From: a virus
Virus record (IMG/VR): IMGVR_UViG_3300013115_000501
Span: 1-28,355 of that record
Reading direction: 5' to 3' (one strand)
Length of the DNA stretch: 28,355 bases
The notes beneath the pieces were generated by a model. That model was not told the origin of the DNA, ran no database searches, and worked only from the letters and a program-made list of their open reading frames with translations. Below are positions 1 to 8,933 of the stretch, in pieces. The translations under genes were made by a program, and so were the position numbers. Position 1 is the stretch's first letter. Each line of letters starts with the position of its first letter.

Positions 1-1
1 G

Positions 2-3000
2 GAACTGGAAGCCCTGGCCGGCGAAGGTGCTCCGGTTGCCGAGGAAGCCGAAGGCGAGGAAGCCGCGCCTCTGACTCCTGGCGAGCGGGTGGCCGAGGCA
101 TTCTCCGAGCGTTTGGCGAGCGAGTCCATCCACAGTTCGCAAGACGTGGGCATTATCGCGGAACTCCTGAAGCGTGTGACCGAGGTGCGTGCCGCTGACC
201 CGGCCATTGGGGAGCGAGCATTCGAGGAGGCTGACATCCAGGTGGAGGGCCCGCGTGCCCGGAAGCCAACCCTGGAGAAGGCCCTCGATCGCATTGGGCT
301 CCTCGATCTCATCGGAGACATACGCAAGGGGCGCACGCCCGAAGACCGGGTGATGAAGACCAAGCACCCCGTTCTGAATATCATCCGCAACCAGGGCGGC
401 ATTGCGACGGTCAGGCAGAACGCTGCGGGCGAGTGGGAGCGGACAACGCTGGCAGGCGAATTGGCCGCGATGGACATCACACCGAAGACGTTCCCCGGCC
501 TATTCCGTGACCCCCGGAAGGCGCGCGGTAACAGGCCAGCCCCACGCGGTGAGGTCGATGCGTTTGACTTTACGGAGTCTGGGCTCTTCGAGGTGGATGA
601 CCGGGGGCATGTTGTCGATGTCAACGATGTGCTGGAAGCGATTTCGGAAGAGGTCGCGGGCCGCCCCAGGCCCACTCGGGAAGAAGCGGAAGAGATGGGC
701 GCGATCAGCCAGCCCCGGCTGGAACTCGAGAGGGTCTTTTCGGAGTTGGGGATCGATCCCGAGGTAATGACCGACGAAGAGATTCTGGAGTCTCTCAGCC
801 GGTACATCCCCGAGGCCCCAGACCCTGCGGTCGAGGAGGTCAGCCTTGACGAGGACGATGATCCCTTCTTCCAGACGCTGAACCAGAATGCCTACACCAA
901 GTCTGCCGACATGACGCCCGAGCAGACGGCGGCAGCGTTCCGGCATATCGACTCCCGGCCGGATGCTGAGCGCATCCGCGAAGCCCTGGTGCGGCTGCAC
1001 GGGACTCCCTGGGAAGACCAAGCCATGTACGGCGCGCTAATCCGCCAGCACCTGGAAGACCTCATGGCGGGGAGCGAGGTGGATTACACGAGCGGGCTCG
1101 ATGAGGTGGGCAAGAACGGCAAGCCGGGCTGGATACGCTTGGCCGCCGAGGAAGGCCCCGAGGCGCTTTGGCGTGGGCTAGAGAAGTACAAGGTGCTGGG
1201 CACGCCCGGCAAGCCTGTCTGGGCCATCAACTCAAGTTTCCTCAACTGTGAGCCCTCGGCGGATTGCGCGAAATTCTGTTACGCGGCAGACGGCTATCGG
1301 TACAAAACTGACGCTTCGGTAATGAAGAGCGAGGTGATCCAGTGGGCAGTTGAGCAGAATCCGCAGAGAGCCGGTGAGATTGGTGCCCGGCAATACAAGG
1401 CAACGGCAGAGTTTGCGGTAGGCAAGGCACTGCGGATCAATGACAAGGGCGACCTCTCCCCGGCCTATATCCCCTTTATCGAGTCGCTGAACAAGAACGG
1501 TGTGCGGACTCAGGTGTTCTCCAAGCGACCTGAACTGCTCCGTAAGGTGCCCGAGGACAACCTGCGCCTGTTGTCGGTCGATGACTCCAATAGCCAGCAG
1601 ATGGCCGCTGACAACCCTGACCTGTTGCTTGCCGTGGTCTACCAGGGCAGCGAAGACATCCCCTTCCTGAAGCAGTACGCGGACAGGGTGCAGGTCATCC
1701 TGCCCGTCAAGAAGGGGCAGAGGACGCTGGACAAGGCTGAGATCCAGGCGATCCCGAAAGAGTTCAGGCCCAATATCTGCCCGGTCGATGGGTTTGGTAA
1801 GACCGTTGGCACGATTGGCAAGTACAAGGACGGGAAGCCAGAGTGGAACTGCGGTTCCTGCGACAAGAACGCTGGGCTAGGCTGTTTCCGGGGGACGACC
1901 TCCAAGGCCATCCTCGACGTTATAGGGAAGGATCTACGCAATGCCCCAGAAGAACTCCTCGAAGACCTCGACTCCCTTATCAGCGCAGCCGGCGAGCTTG
2001 ATGGAGACGCAAGACGACTCCTTCTTGGACGGGCTAATCTACTCGTATCTGCGCTACGGGAGGGCGTTAAGCTCGAAGAAGCGGAAGCAACTCCTCAAGG
2101 CTATCAAGAAACAGGCGACCCTGACGGCCTCGGATCTGCTGAACTAGACCCAAAGACCACCACCCTCGAGCAGCCCGCAAGGCCGGGCACCCGTGGCTCG
2201 CTCACCTATGCCGAGGACTTGTCCAAGACGGTTCTGACTCTCTCGGAGTCTGAGAACCTTTCGACGGCCCTGCATGAACTCGGGCACCTCTTCTTTGTGA
2301 TGATGGTCAAGGATGCCCAGACCGAGGGCGTGCGCCCAGAACTCCAGAGGGACATGGAAACCGCCTTGAATTACCTGGGGGCTTCCTCGGTGCGGGATCT
2401 CATCAAAGACCCCGAGACTGGGCAACTCAGCGAGCAGGGGCGCGAGTTCCATGAACGCTGGGCCCGTTCCTTCGAGGCGTACCTGCGCGAGGGCAAAGCG
2501 CCGATCCCTGAACTCCGTGATGCGTTCCGTCGCTTCCGCAGTTGGCTGATCGAAGTCTACCGGCAGATCAGGGGCCTGAACGTCGAACTCTCCGATGACA
2601 TACGGGGAGTCTTCGACAGGTTGCTAGCCACCGAGGAGGCGATCGCGGCAGCGGCAGCGTCCAGCCCGGCCCAGCGTGCGTTTGAGTCTCAGGAGCAGTC
2701 TGGGCTCTCTGATGCAGAGTATGCCGCTTACGAGAAATCGTTCCGCCGCATATCGGACGAGGCTGAAGAGAGACTGATCGCCCAGGTGCTTCGCGAGGAG
2801 GCCCAAGCCGAGATCGAACGAGCAGGGAATCGACGCGACCAGGCACGCGAGCAGGCCGAGGTAGACGTGAGGGCCCGGCCGGTTGCTCAACTTCGCTACT
2901 GGCTGCAACGTGGCGAAACCATTGCCGAGGGTTCGCCAGCGGCAGGGCTCCCTACAGAGGGCAGGAAGCTCGACACGGCAAGGGTGGCGCAGATCTTGGG

Positions 3001-6000
3001 GCGTTCCACCAAGGACGTGCAGCGGGTTATGGGGGGCACCGGGCAGTACGGCATGACCCAGCACGGTGGGCAAGAGCCGGGCATTGTGGCCGAGCTTTGG
3101 GGGTTCTCTTCTGCCGAGGCGATGATCCGCGCTCTCTACGACTCGAGTGGGATCGAGCAGGAGATCGAAGCGGAGACAGAGCGCAGACTACGGCAGGGCC
3201 AGGGCGATCCCTTGCGCGACGGGTCGATTCATGCCCGCGCCCAGGAGGCGATTGACGGGGACGCCAAGGCGAGTTTCCTGATGCGCCAGCTTTCTATCCT
3301 GGGGCACCGGGCGGGTATTGCGAAGAACCTGCCGCAGAAGGTGCTGAAGGACGCCGCCGAGCGAATCATTGACGGGAAGGCCATTCGGGACATCAGGCCC
3401 GGCCTGTACCGCGCCGCCGAGGCCAGGGCTTCCCAGGAGGTGCTCGATGCTGTGGCTGCCCAGGACTGGGCGGCAGCGCACGCGGCTGGCCGGCAGCAAC
3501 TCCTGAACCACTACCTGGCGAAGCAAGCCGAGGCCATGAAAGCCGAGAGCGAGAAGTGGCGACGGTTCTGGTCAGACTTCAACAAGAAGGCACTCCGCAA
3601 GCGGTTGGCCCAGACTGGCAGCGGATACCTCGAGGCTGCGGACTCACTTCTCGATCGGTTCGACATTCGCCAACTCTCGAACAAGCAGGCCAATATCAAC
3701 CTCGGTGAGTGGATGATGAGTATCCTCAGCAACGTCGATGCGTACAACAAGGCGCTAAACGGCGAGGACGGGAGCACGGGGACGATGCTCCCTGAGCCGC
3801 AGTTCGCCTTCAGGGAACTCGCCTTCGATACCGAGTACCGCAAGCACTGGCGGATGCTCACGGTGGCCGAGGCCAAAGAACTCACCGCTGCACTCTCCAA
3901 TATCAAGCACCTCGCGCTGCGAGAGTTGACGATCAAACTGGAGAACGAGGAGCGGGAGTTCCTGGCGGTTCGCAACGAAGCGACGGCGCAGATCACCAAG
4001 ACCCGCCGCAAGTTCAAGCCGCCGCCGATAGGCGCACGCAATGACCCGGCCCATACGCTCCACTCCTGGGCGGCAAACTATTTGGTGGATCACCGAAAGC
4101 CCACCTCTCTGCTCCACGAGATGGACGGCGGTTACGATGGGATAATGACCCGGCTCATTGTCCACCCGATGGACGCAAGCCACGCCAAGGAAGAGGCCAT
4201 GCTCCTCGACGCGGGGGAGAAACTCCAGGCCCTCTTCGCCCCCTATATCCGTAGCGGGTTCTTTGAACCAGACGCTTGGAAGCGGAGCCTCGACATGGGT
4301 GGGGTGGTGAGTCTGACAGCGAAGGCCCTGGACAAGAAGAGCCCACTGGCCCCGAGGATCACGGACAAGAAACTCGTGCCCGGCACGGCCAATATCGAAC
4401 TCTCCCATTTAGAGCGCATCATGGCAGTGATGAACATGGGCAACGCCGGGAACATGCAGAGGCTCGAGGATGGCTACCACTGGAACCGTGAAGAGATGCG
4501 GGCAATTCTGGCAACCATGCAGAAGCCCGATATGGATTTCATCCAGGGGGTTTGGGACTTCATCGAGACATACTGGGAAGAGATCGCCGCGATTGAGAAG
4601 CGGCGCACCGGGGTCAAGCCCGAGAAGGTCAAGGCCATCGAGATCCAGACCCCGTTTGGGACATACCGGGGCGGGTACTTCCCTGCCGTCTACGATGGGG
4701 ATCAGCTTGCGATTGCCACGACCAACACTGACACTTTTGAGGCTTACCAGGACTTCCTCGCCGCCCAAGGCAGAACGAAGACCCAGGACAGTTTCACGAA
4801 GGCCCGCGCTCGCAAGGTCAAGAACAGGCCCATGCGGCTTGATTTCGATGTGATCTTTCGGCATGTGGGGGATGTGATTCACCGGCTCTCGTTTGAGGAT
4901 TGGGCAGTCAATACCGGCAAGCTCTTGGCCGATCAGCATATGGCCCAGACGATCCTCGAGATGTATGGCCCCGAGGTATGGAGGGCCATCAAGGACTGGC
5001 ACGCCGATGTAGTCCGTGGCGAAGGGCAAGGGGTCACTACTGCGACGGAGAGGCTCTCGGGGTATTTCAGAACCGGCATGGCAGTGTCCTCAATGGGCAT
5101 GAACCTGGGCACGTCAATCCTCCAGCCCTGGGGATTGTTCAATGCGCTGAAGCCCTCCAATCTCGGGCCCAAGTGGGTCGCGAAGGGTTTTCAGAGTTGG
5201 TGGCGGGACTTCGATAGTGCGGAGGGGCAGGCTCACATGATTCGCACTATTCGCCATATCCGCGAGGTGTCTCCGACCATGCGGAACCGGCTCTCGGCTG
5301 CCGCCTCGAATACGCGGGAGATGCGGGAAGTGGCGAGCCAGTTGAACAAGGAGGGGGTTCTGGGCCCAGTGCGTAGCAAGTTCTTCCTGCCGATAATTAT
5401 GATGCAGGCGACGGTGGACATACCGATATGGCTTGGCGCATACGCGAAAGAGATGCAGACCGGGAGCGGCGAAGAGTCCAAGGCGATCGCGATGGCCGAC
5501 AGGATGGTCATCAATACCCAGGGCAGTGGCCGCATTGGCGACCTGTCAGGAGCCCAGCGTCAGCAAAAGGTTCTAACCCTGTTCATGTCATTTATGAATA
5601 CAGTGAACGACCAAGCCGCTCTGGACATCCGCTGGGCCAGGAGCGGAAACATCAACCCCATGAAGCTAGCCCTAGGACTGGCCTCGCTCTATATGCCATA
5701 CGTTTTTACGAAGATGATGCAGGACTTCCTACGCGACTCCTGGGACGAAGAGGAAGACGATCCGTGGCCTCTCTTTGCTCTAAAATACGGAGCGGGAGCA
5801 ATAGCGGGGGGGTATTTCGGTGGGTTCACAGTAATACGAGAAGGCACCGGGATGATCGAAGGGTTCGACTATCGAGGCCCAGCGGCTCTGGGCATCGTTC
5901 CCAAAACCGCCGCTGCCGTGAAGGTACTCCTGGACGAAGACCCGATCGATGATAGGGGAGTGACTTCGCTCATCATGGCGACCTCTGTAGTCGCCCGCGT

Positions 6001-6094
6001 GCCTGGCGTGCAGCCCAAACGCTGGTACGAGTTGTGGATGGAAGACGAAGACATAGACCTGGGCACCATTGTCTACGGCCCAAGGAAGGACTGA
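2..6094 (+). CDS. Giant phage polyvalent protein (5'-truncated) with GP88-like and zincin domains
   Basis: The frame is open to the left edge, so the N-terminus is missing. GTG at 89 is only an internal codon, though it is used for numbering here. Over 2000 residues remain. Residues about 365-600 carry a Cys-rich domain like the phage GP88 family: NCEPSADCAKFCYA, then LRINDKGDLS, then WNCGSCDKNAGLGCF. About 700-850 is a zincin domain with HELGH at 729-733, the type found in large polyvalent phage proteins. The middle is charged and helical. The C-terminal 700 residues contain a GGYFPAVYD segment and weakly hydrophobic helices near the end. Proteins of this type are packed in the virion and ejected with DNA; host-takeover or peptidase roles are inferred. 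The tailspike gene starts 3 bases after the stop, which fits a late virion operon. The class is confident; individual functions are not proven. Confidence 0.85.
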   Translation, partial: ELEALAGEGAPVAEEAEGEEAAPLTPGERVAEAFSERLASESIHSSQDVGIIAELLKRVTEVRAADPAIGERAFEEADIQVEGPRARKPTLEKALDRIGLLDLIGDIRKGRTPEDRVMKTKHPVLNIIRNQGGIATVRQNAAGEWERTTLAGELAAMDITPKTFPGLFRDPRKARGNRPAPRGEVDAFDFTESGLFEVDDRGHVVDVNDVLEAISEEVAGRPRPTREEAEEMGAISQPRLELERVFSELGIDPEVMTDEEILESLSRYIPEAPDPAVEEVSLDEDDDPFFQTLNQNAYTKSADMTPEQTAAAFRHIDSRPDAERIREALVRLHGTPWEDQAMYGALIRQHLEDLMAGSEVDYTSGLDEVGKNGKPGWIRLAAEEGPEALWRGLEKYKVLGTPGKPVWAINSSFLNCEPSADCAKFCYAADGYRYKTDASVMKSEVIQWAVEQNPQRAGEIGARQYKATAEFAVGKALRINDKGDLSPAYIPFIESLNKNGVRTQVFSKRPELLRKVPEDNLRLLSVDDSNSQQMAADNPDLLLAVVYQGSEDIPFLKQYADRVQVILPVKKGQRTLDKAEIQAIPKEFRPNICPVDGFGKTVGTIGKYKDGKPEWNCGSCDKNAGLGCFRGTTSKAILDVIGKDLRNAPEELLEDLDSLISAAGELDGDARRLLLGRANLLVSALREGVKLEEAEATPQGYQETGDPDGLGSAELDPKTTTLEQPARPGTRGSLTYAEDLSKTVLTLSESENLSTALHELGHLFFVMMVKDAQTEGVRPELQRDMETALNYLGASSVRDLIKDPETGQLSEQGREFHERWARSFEAYLREGKAPIPELRDAFRRFRSWLIEVYRQIRGLNVELSDDIRGVFDRLLATEEAIAAAAASSPAQRAFESQEQSGLSDAEYAAYEKSFRRISDEAEERLIAQVLREEAQAEIERAGNRRDQAREQAEVDVRARPVAQLRYWLQRGETIAEGSPAAGLPTEGRKLDTARVAQILGRSTKDVQRVMGGTGQYGMTQHGGQEPGIVAELWGFSSAEAMIRALYDSSGIEQEIEAETERRLRQGQGDPLRDGSIHARAQEAIDGDAKASFLMRQLSILGHRAGIAKNLPQKVLKDAAERIIDGKAIRDIRPGLYRAAEARASQEVLDAVAAQDWAAAHAAGRQQLLNHYLAKQAEAMKAESEKWRRFWSDFNKKALRKRLAQTGSGYLEAADSLLDRFDIRQLSNKQANINLGEWMMSILSNVDAYNKALNGEDGSTGTMLPEPQFAFRELAFDTEYRKHWRMLTVAEAKELTAALSNIKHLALRELTIKLENEEREFLAVRNEATAQITKTRRKFKPPPIGARNDPAHTLHSWAANYLVDHRKPTSLLHEMDGGYDGIMTRLIVHPMDASHAKEEAMLLDAGEKLQALFAPYIRSGFFEPDAWKRSLDMGGVVSLTAKALDKKSPLAPRITDKKLVPGTANIELSHLERIMAVMNMGNAGNMQRLEDGYHWNREEMRAILATMQKPDMDFIQGVWDFIETYWEEIAAIEKRRTGVKPEKVKAIEIQTPFGTYRGGYFPAVYDGDQLAIATTNTDTFEAYQDFLAAQGRTKTQDSFTKARARKVKNRPMRLDFDVIFRHVGDVIHRLSFEDWAVNTGKLLADQHMAQTILEMYGPEVWRAIKDWHADVVRGEGQGVTTATERLSGYFRTGMAVSSMGMNLGTSILQPWGLFNALKPSNLGPKWVAKGFQSWWRDFDSAEGQAHMIRTIRHIREVSPTMRNRLSAAASNTREMREVASQLNKEGVLGPVRSKFFLPIIMMQATVDIPIWLGAYAKEMQTGSGEESKAIAMADRMVINTQGSGRIGDLSGAQRQQKVLTLFMSFMNTVNDQAALDIRWARSGNINPMKLALGLASLYMPYVFTKMMQDFLRDSWDEEEDDPWPLFALKYGAGAIAGGYFGGFTVIREGTGMIEGFDYRGPAALGIVPKTAAAVKVLLDEDPIDDRGVTSLIMATSVVARVPGVQPKRWYELWMEDEDIDLGTIVYGPRKD

Positions 6095-6097
6095 CCA

Positions 6098-8923
6098 ATG
6101 ACAATCTCCACAGAATCCACGCGCGTGGAGTACGACGGGGACGGCGGCACCAAGCCGTTTGCGGTTCCCTTCAAATTCCTCGACAAGGTTGATCTGGTGG
6201 TGCTGCTCCGCGACAAGGCGGCAGGCACGGATGTGGTGCAGACGCTGACCACGCACTACACGGTCACGGGCGCGGGTGCAGCCAGTGGCACGGTGACGTT
6301 CGTGACGGCCCCGCCCACCGGCCAGCGGGTGGTGATCTACAACGACCCAGACCTGACGCAACTGGTGGACTATCAGAGCGGTGACACGTTCCCGGCCGAG
6401 ACACACGAGCAGGCGCTGGATCGTCTGACCTTGCAGCAGAAGCGGACGCGGGAATTGGTGGAGCGTGCGCCTCGCCTTCTCGAGGGTGACCTGAATGACG
6501 GCACGGGCACGTTTGACGCCAACCTGAACAGGATCAAGAACCTGGGCGTTCCTACTGCCAATGCGGACGCAGCGACAAAGAACTACGTGGATTCAACGGT
6601 CACGAATACCGTGGGCCCAATCCCTTCCGGCGGCACCTATGTGACAGCCACCGGCTCGACCACAGCGCGCACGATCTCCGACCGCTGGGCAGAGGTGTTC
6701 AATGTCAAGGACTACGGTGCGGTAGGGGACGGGGTTGCTGACGATACCGCAGAGATCCAGGCGGCTATCGACGCTGCTGGGGCATACGGTCACGTCTATA
6801 TCCCGTCTGGGACTTACATGCTATCGGATTCTTTGAAGGTCTTTAAGAACATACGAATGACCGGCGAGGGGATTGACTCAAAACTCCAAATGCTCCCCGG
6901 CAGCACAATGACAACACCGGGGATGATCCAACTGCCCAACACAATCAGCACAGACGGGTGGGCGACCAGCACCGCATACGCCTTGCAGGACTTTGTTTTC
7001 AACCCGGTGACGTTCGAGAATTATGTCTGCATTACTGCCGGGACTTCCGGGGCGACGGCCCCCACGGGCACCTCGGACGTTTCGGATGGGGTGTGCCAAT
7101 GGCGCTATCTATTCACGGCAGCCAGCGCAACCAGCGCGACTAATGTTGCCAACCGCTCCAGGATTGGACACTTCTTCCTTCATGGGAATAGCGTTGCCAA
7201 GTACGGGATTCTGGGGGTGACGAATCACACCTCTTTTATCGACTTGGTGATCCAAGGTACAACGGTGGCGGGCATACGCACGGGGTTTGGGTGGTGCAAC
7301 TATCTTGAGCGGGTAGAGGTGTCGTATACGAGTGGCGACGGCATCCAACTCATGGACAGCAACAACAACGAGACAGAGCTTAACTCCTGCAAGGTGTTTG
7401 CGAATGACGGGATAGGCATCCGGGTGAATGGGTACTCCGCCCTCAAGCTTGTCAACTGCTTGATGGAGTTCAACAAAAAAACAGGCTTCTATTCAGCCAT
7501 AGGCGGCAGAGGTCTGCATATTGATACATGCTATTTCGAGAGCAATTCAGAGGACGGTATTACCTTCGCACAGCCCCTGCCGTACACGGGTGGCACGTCT
7601 GACGTAAACATCAAGGCCGATATTATTTTGAATGGTTCCGCGTCAGATACTCAGACAGCGCGGGCATACCTCAACCACGGGGTAACCGTAAGCAACTGCT
7701 ACACGCTTGCGCGCTATGACAATGCGCCCACGAATGGGTTTTCCTTTGTCATGGCCCCCTCGGTGGATGGGTTGGTACTCACGGGCAATGCCGTGGGGGA
7801 TTCGTCAGTGGTAGACGCTGCCTTGCTCGGTACTCCGGGGCACCCTGAGACAAACGCGGCCGGTGTGAATGACGGCCTTGGATCCCCCACCGGAATGACG
7901 GCAAACGGTAATACTGGGTTTGCCTCCACTCTGGAAGTGTCATCGGTGGGGAATCTTGGCCTAAACCATATCGCCGCCTACGACCACCGTTTTGATACCG
8001 CACTCAATCGCAATATTGCGGTAACCGATATGGGCAAGTGGGGGGTAATCTCTGCGAGCAACGGGGGGACGTTTACCCGTTCCGCCGAAGTTTTTACGCC
8101 GGCCCCGAGACTTCCCGTATATGAGTTGGCCTGGGCGACTGCGAATGGGAGTCACCTGTTTGGGTACACGGTAGACGCGGCCGACTTCCCTGACCTCCAC
8201 AACAAGCAGATGATTATCGGGTGCTGGGTGAAACACCCGTTCTCTGGGAATGGAAATATCGCGCCCTACTTCAAACTCGGGGCCTCGGCCAATATAGCAC
8301 TAACCTCGAGTCACTCTTCAGATACGTCGTGGCGGAAATGGTTCTTTCGCTTCAAGATGCCAACCACGGGCACAGTGGGTTGGTCTGTGCGGAAGATTGG
8401 TGCGGCTGGCACAGTCCACGCGGCAGCGCCGATCCTCTGCGAGTACGGCGCGGACACGGAGCTACTCCTGTCCCAGGAGCCGCAGTTTACTGGGGTTACT
8501 TGGGGATCAGCCGCACCAGTGGCTGGGACGTATGCTGTGGGAAATATCGTCTACAACACAGCCCCCACAGCGGGCGGCACGATAGGCTGGGTCTGCACTG
8601 TTGCAGGCACCCCCGGCACCTGGAAGACCTTCGGGACAGTTGACCCCCAAACCGTCTTCACCGGCTCCGCTACTTGGAATCCGGGGACTGTCGGTTCATG
8701 GGTGGCAAAGTCAGTCAGCGTGTCGTGTCCGGGTGCGACGGTGGGGATGTTCGTGAAGTGCTCTCTTTCGTCTTTGGATGACGGGCCCAACATGTTCACA
8801 GTTTCGATTTCGGGCTTTGTGGAATCTGGCGGCGGCTCCGTCCGGGTGTCCCTTGCGAACATGAAAAGCGCATCCGTCGCCATTCCCAGCGGAACCGTCA
8901 AGGTCAGTGCATCGGCCACTTAG
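6098..8923 (+). CDS. Tailspike 1: T7-fibre-like N-terminus plus pectate-lyase-fold body
   Basis: 941 residues; ATG is preceded by AAGGAAGGA. Residues about 1-125 resemble the N-terminal virion-anchoring domain of T7 tail fibre gp17 (AVPFKFLDKVDLVVLLRD, then FPAETHEQALDRLTLQQ). A linker with NADAATKNYVDS follows. VKDYGAVGDGVADDTAEIQ at about 203-221 is the start of the pectate_lyase_3 parallel beta-helix common in phage depolymerases. Near residues 287-335 there is a small W-Y-C rich insertion (YALQDFVFNPVTFENYVCI) resembling a carbohydrate-binding module. The last 250 residues look like beta-sandwich receptor-binding modules. It probably binds and may cleave host surface polysaccharide. The N-terminal 220 residues are strongly similar to the next gene, so the two are paralogues with different heads. 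Catalytic residues cannot be assigned by eye. Confidence 0.88.
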   Translation: MTISTESTRVEYDGDGGTKPFAVPFKFLDKVDLVVLLRDKAAGTDVVQTLTTHYTVTGAGAASGTVTFVTAPPTGQRVVIYNDPDLTQLVDYQSGDTFPAETHEQALDRLTLQQKRTRELVERAPRLLEGDLNDGTGTFDANLNRIKNLGVPTANADAATKNYVDSTVTNTVGPIPSGGTYVTATGSTTARTISDRWAEVFNVKDYGAVGDGVADDTAEIQAAIDAAGAYGHVYIPSGTYMLSDSLKVFKNIRMTGEGIDSKLQMLPGSTMTTPGMIQLPNTISTDGWATSTAYALQDFVFNPVTFENYVCITAGTSGATAPTGTSDVSDGVCQWRYLFTAASATSATNVANRSRIGHFFLHGNSVAKYGILGVTNHTSFIDLVIQGTTVAGIRTGFGWCNYLERVEVSYTSGDGIQLMDSNNNETELNSCKVFANDGIGIRVNGYSALKLVNCLMEFNKKTGFYSAIGGRGLHIDTCYFESNSEDGITFAQPLPYTGGTSDVNIKADIILNGSASDTQTARAYLNHGVTVSNCYTLARYDNAPTNGFSFVMAPSVDGLVLTGNAVGDSSVVDAALLGTPGHPETNAAGVNDGLGSPTGMTANGNTGFASTLEVSSVGNLGLNHIAAYDHRFDTALNRNIAVTDMGKWGVISASNGGTFTRSAEVFTPAPRLPVYELAWATANGSHLFGYTVDAADFPDLHNKQMIIGCWVKHPFSGNGNIAPYFKLGASANIALTSSHSSDTSWRKWFFRFKMPTTGTVGWSVRKIGAAGTVHAAAPILCEYGADTELLLSQEPQFTGVTWGSAAPVAGTYAVGNIVYNTAPTAGGTIGWVCTVAGTPGTWKTFGTVDPQTVFTGSATWNPGTVGSWVAKSVSVSCPGATVGMFVKCSLSSLDDGPNMFTVSISGFVESGGGSVRVSLANMKSASVAIPSGTVKVSASAT

Positions 8924-8933
8924 GAGCAGTTGT

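Noticed and set aside
3511-5029. Several reverse-strand ORFs of 176-217 codons inside the giant gene
   Set aside because: High GC produces long antisense frames. The forward 2000-codon frame has coherent domains and no interruption, and the reverse ORFs have no motifs.
8907-8933. Upstream start of tailspike 2 at 8907
   Set aside because: It lies inside tailspike 1 and has no good ribosome-binding site, while ATG 8934 has AGGAG at ideal distance and matches the paralogue's N-terminus.
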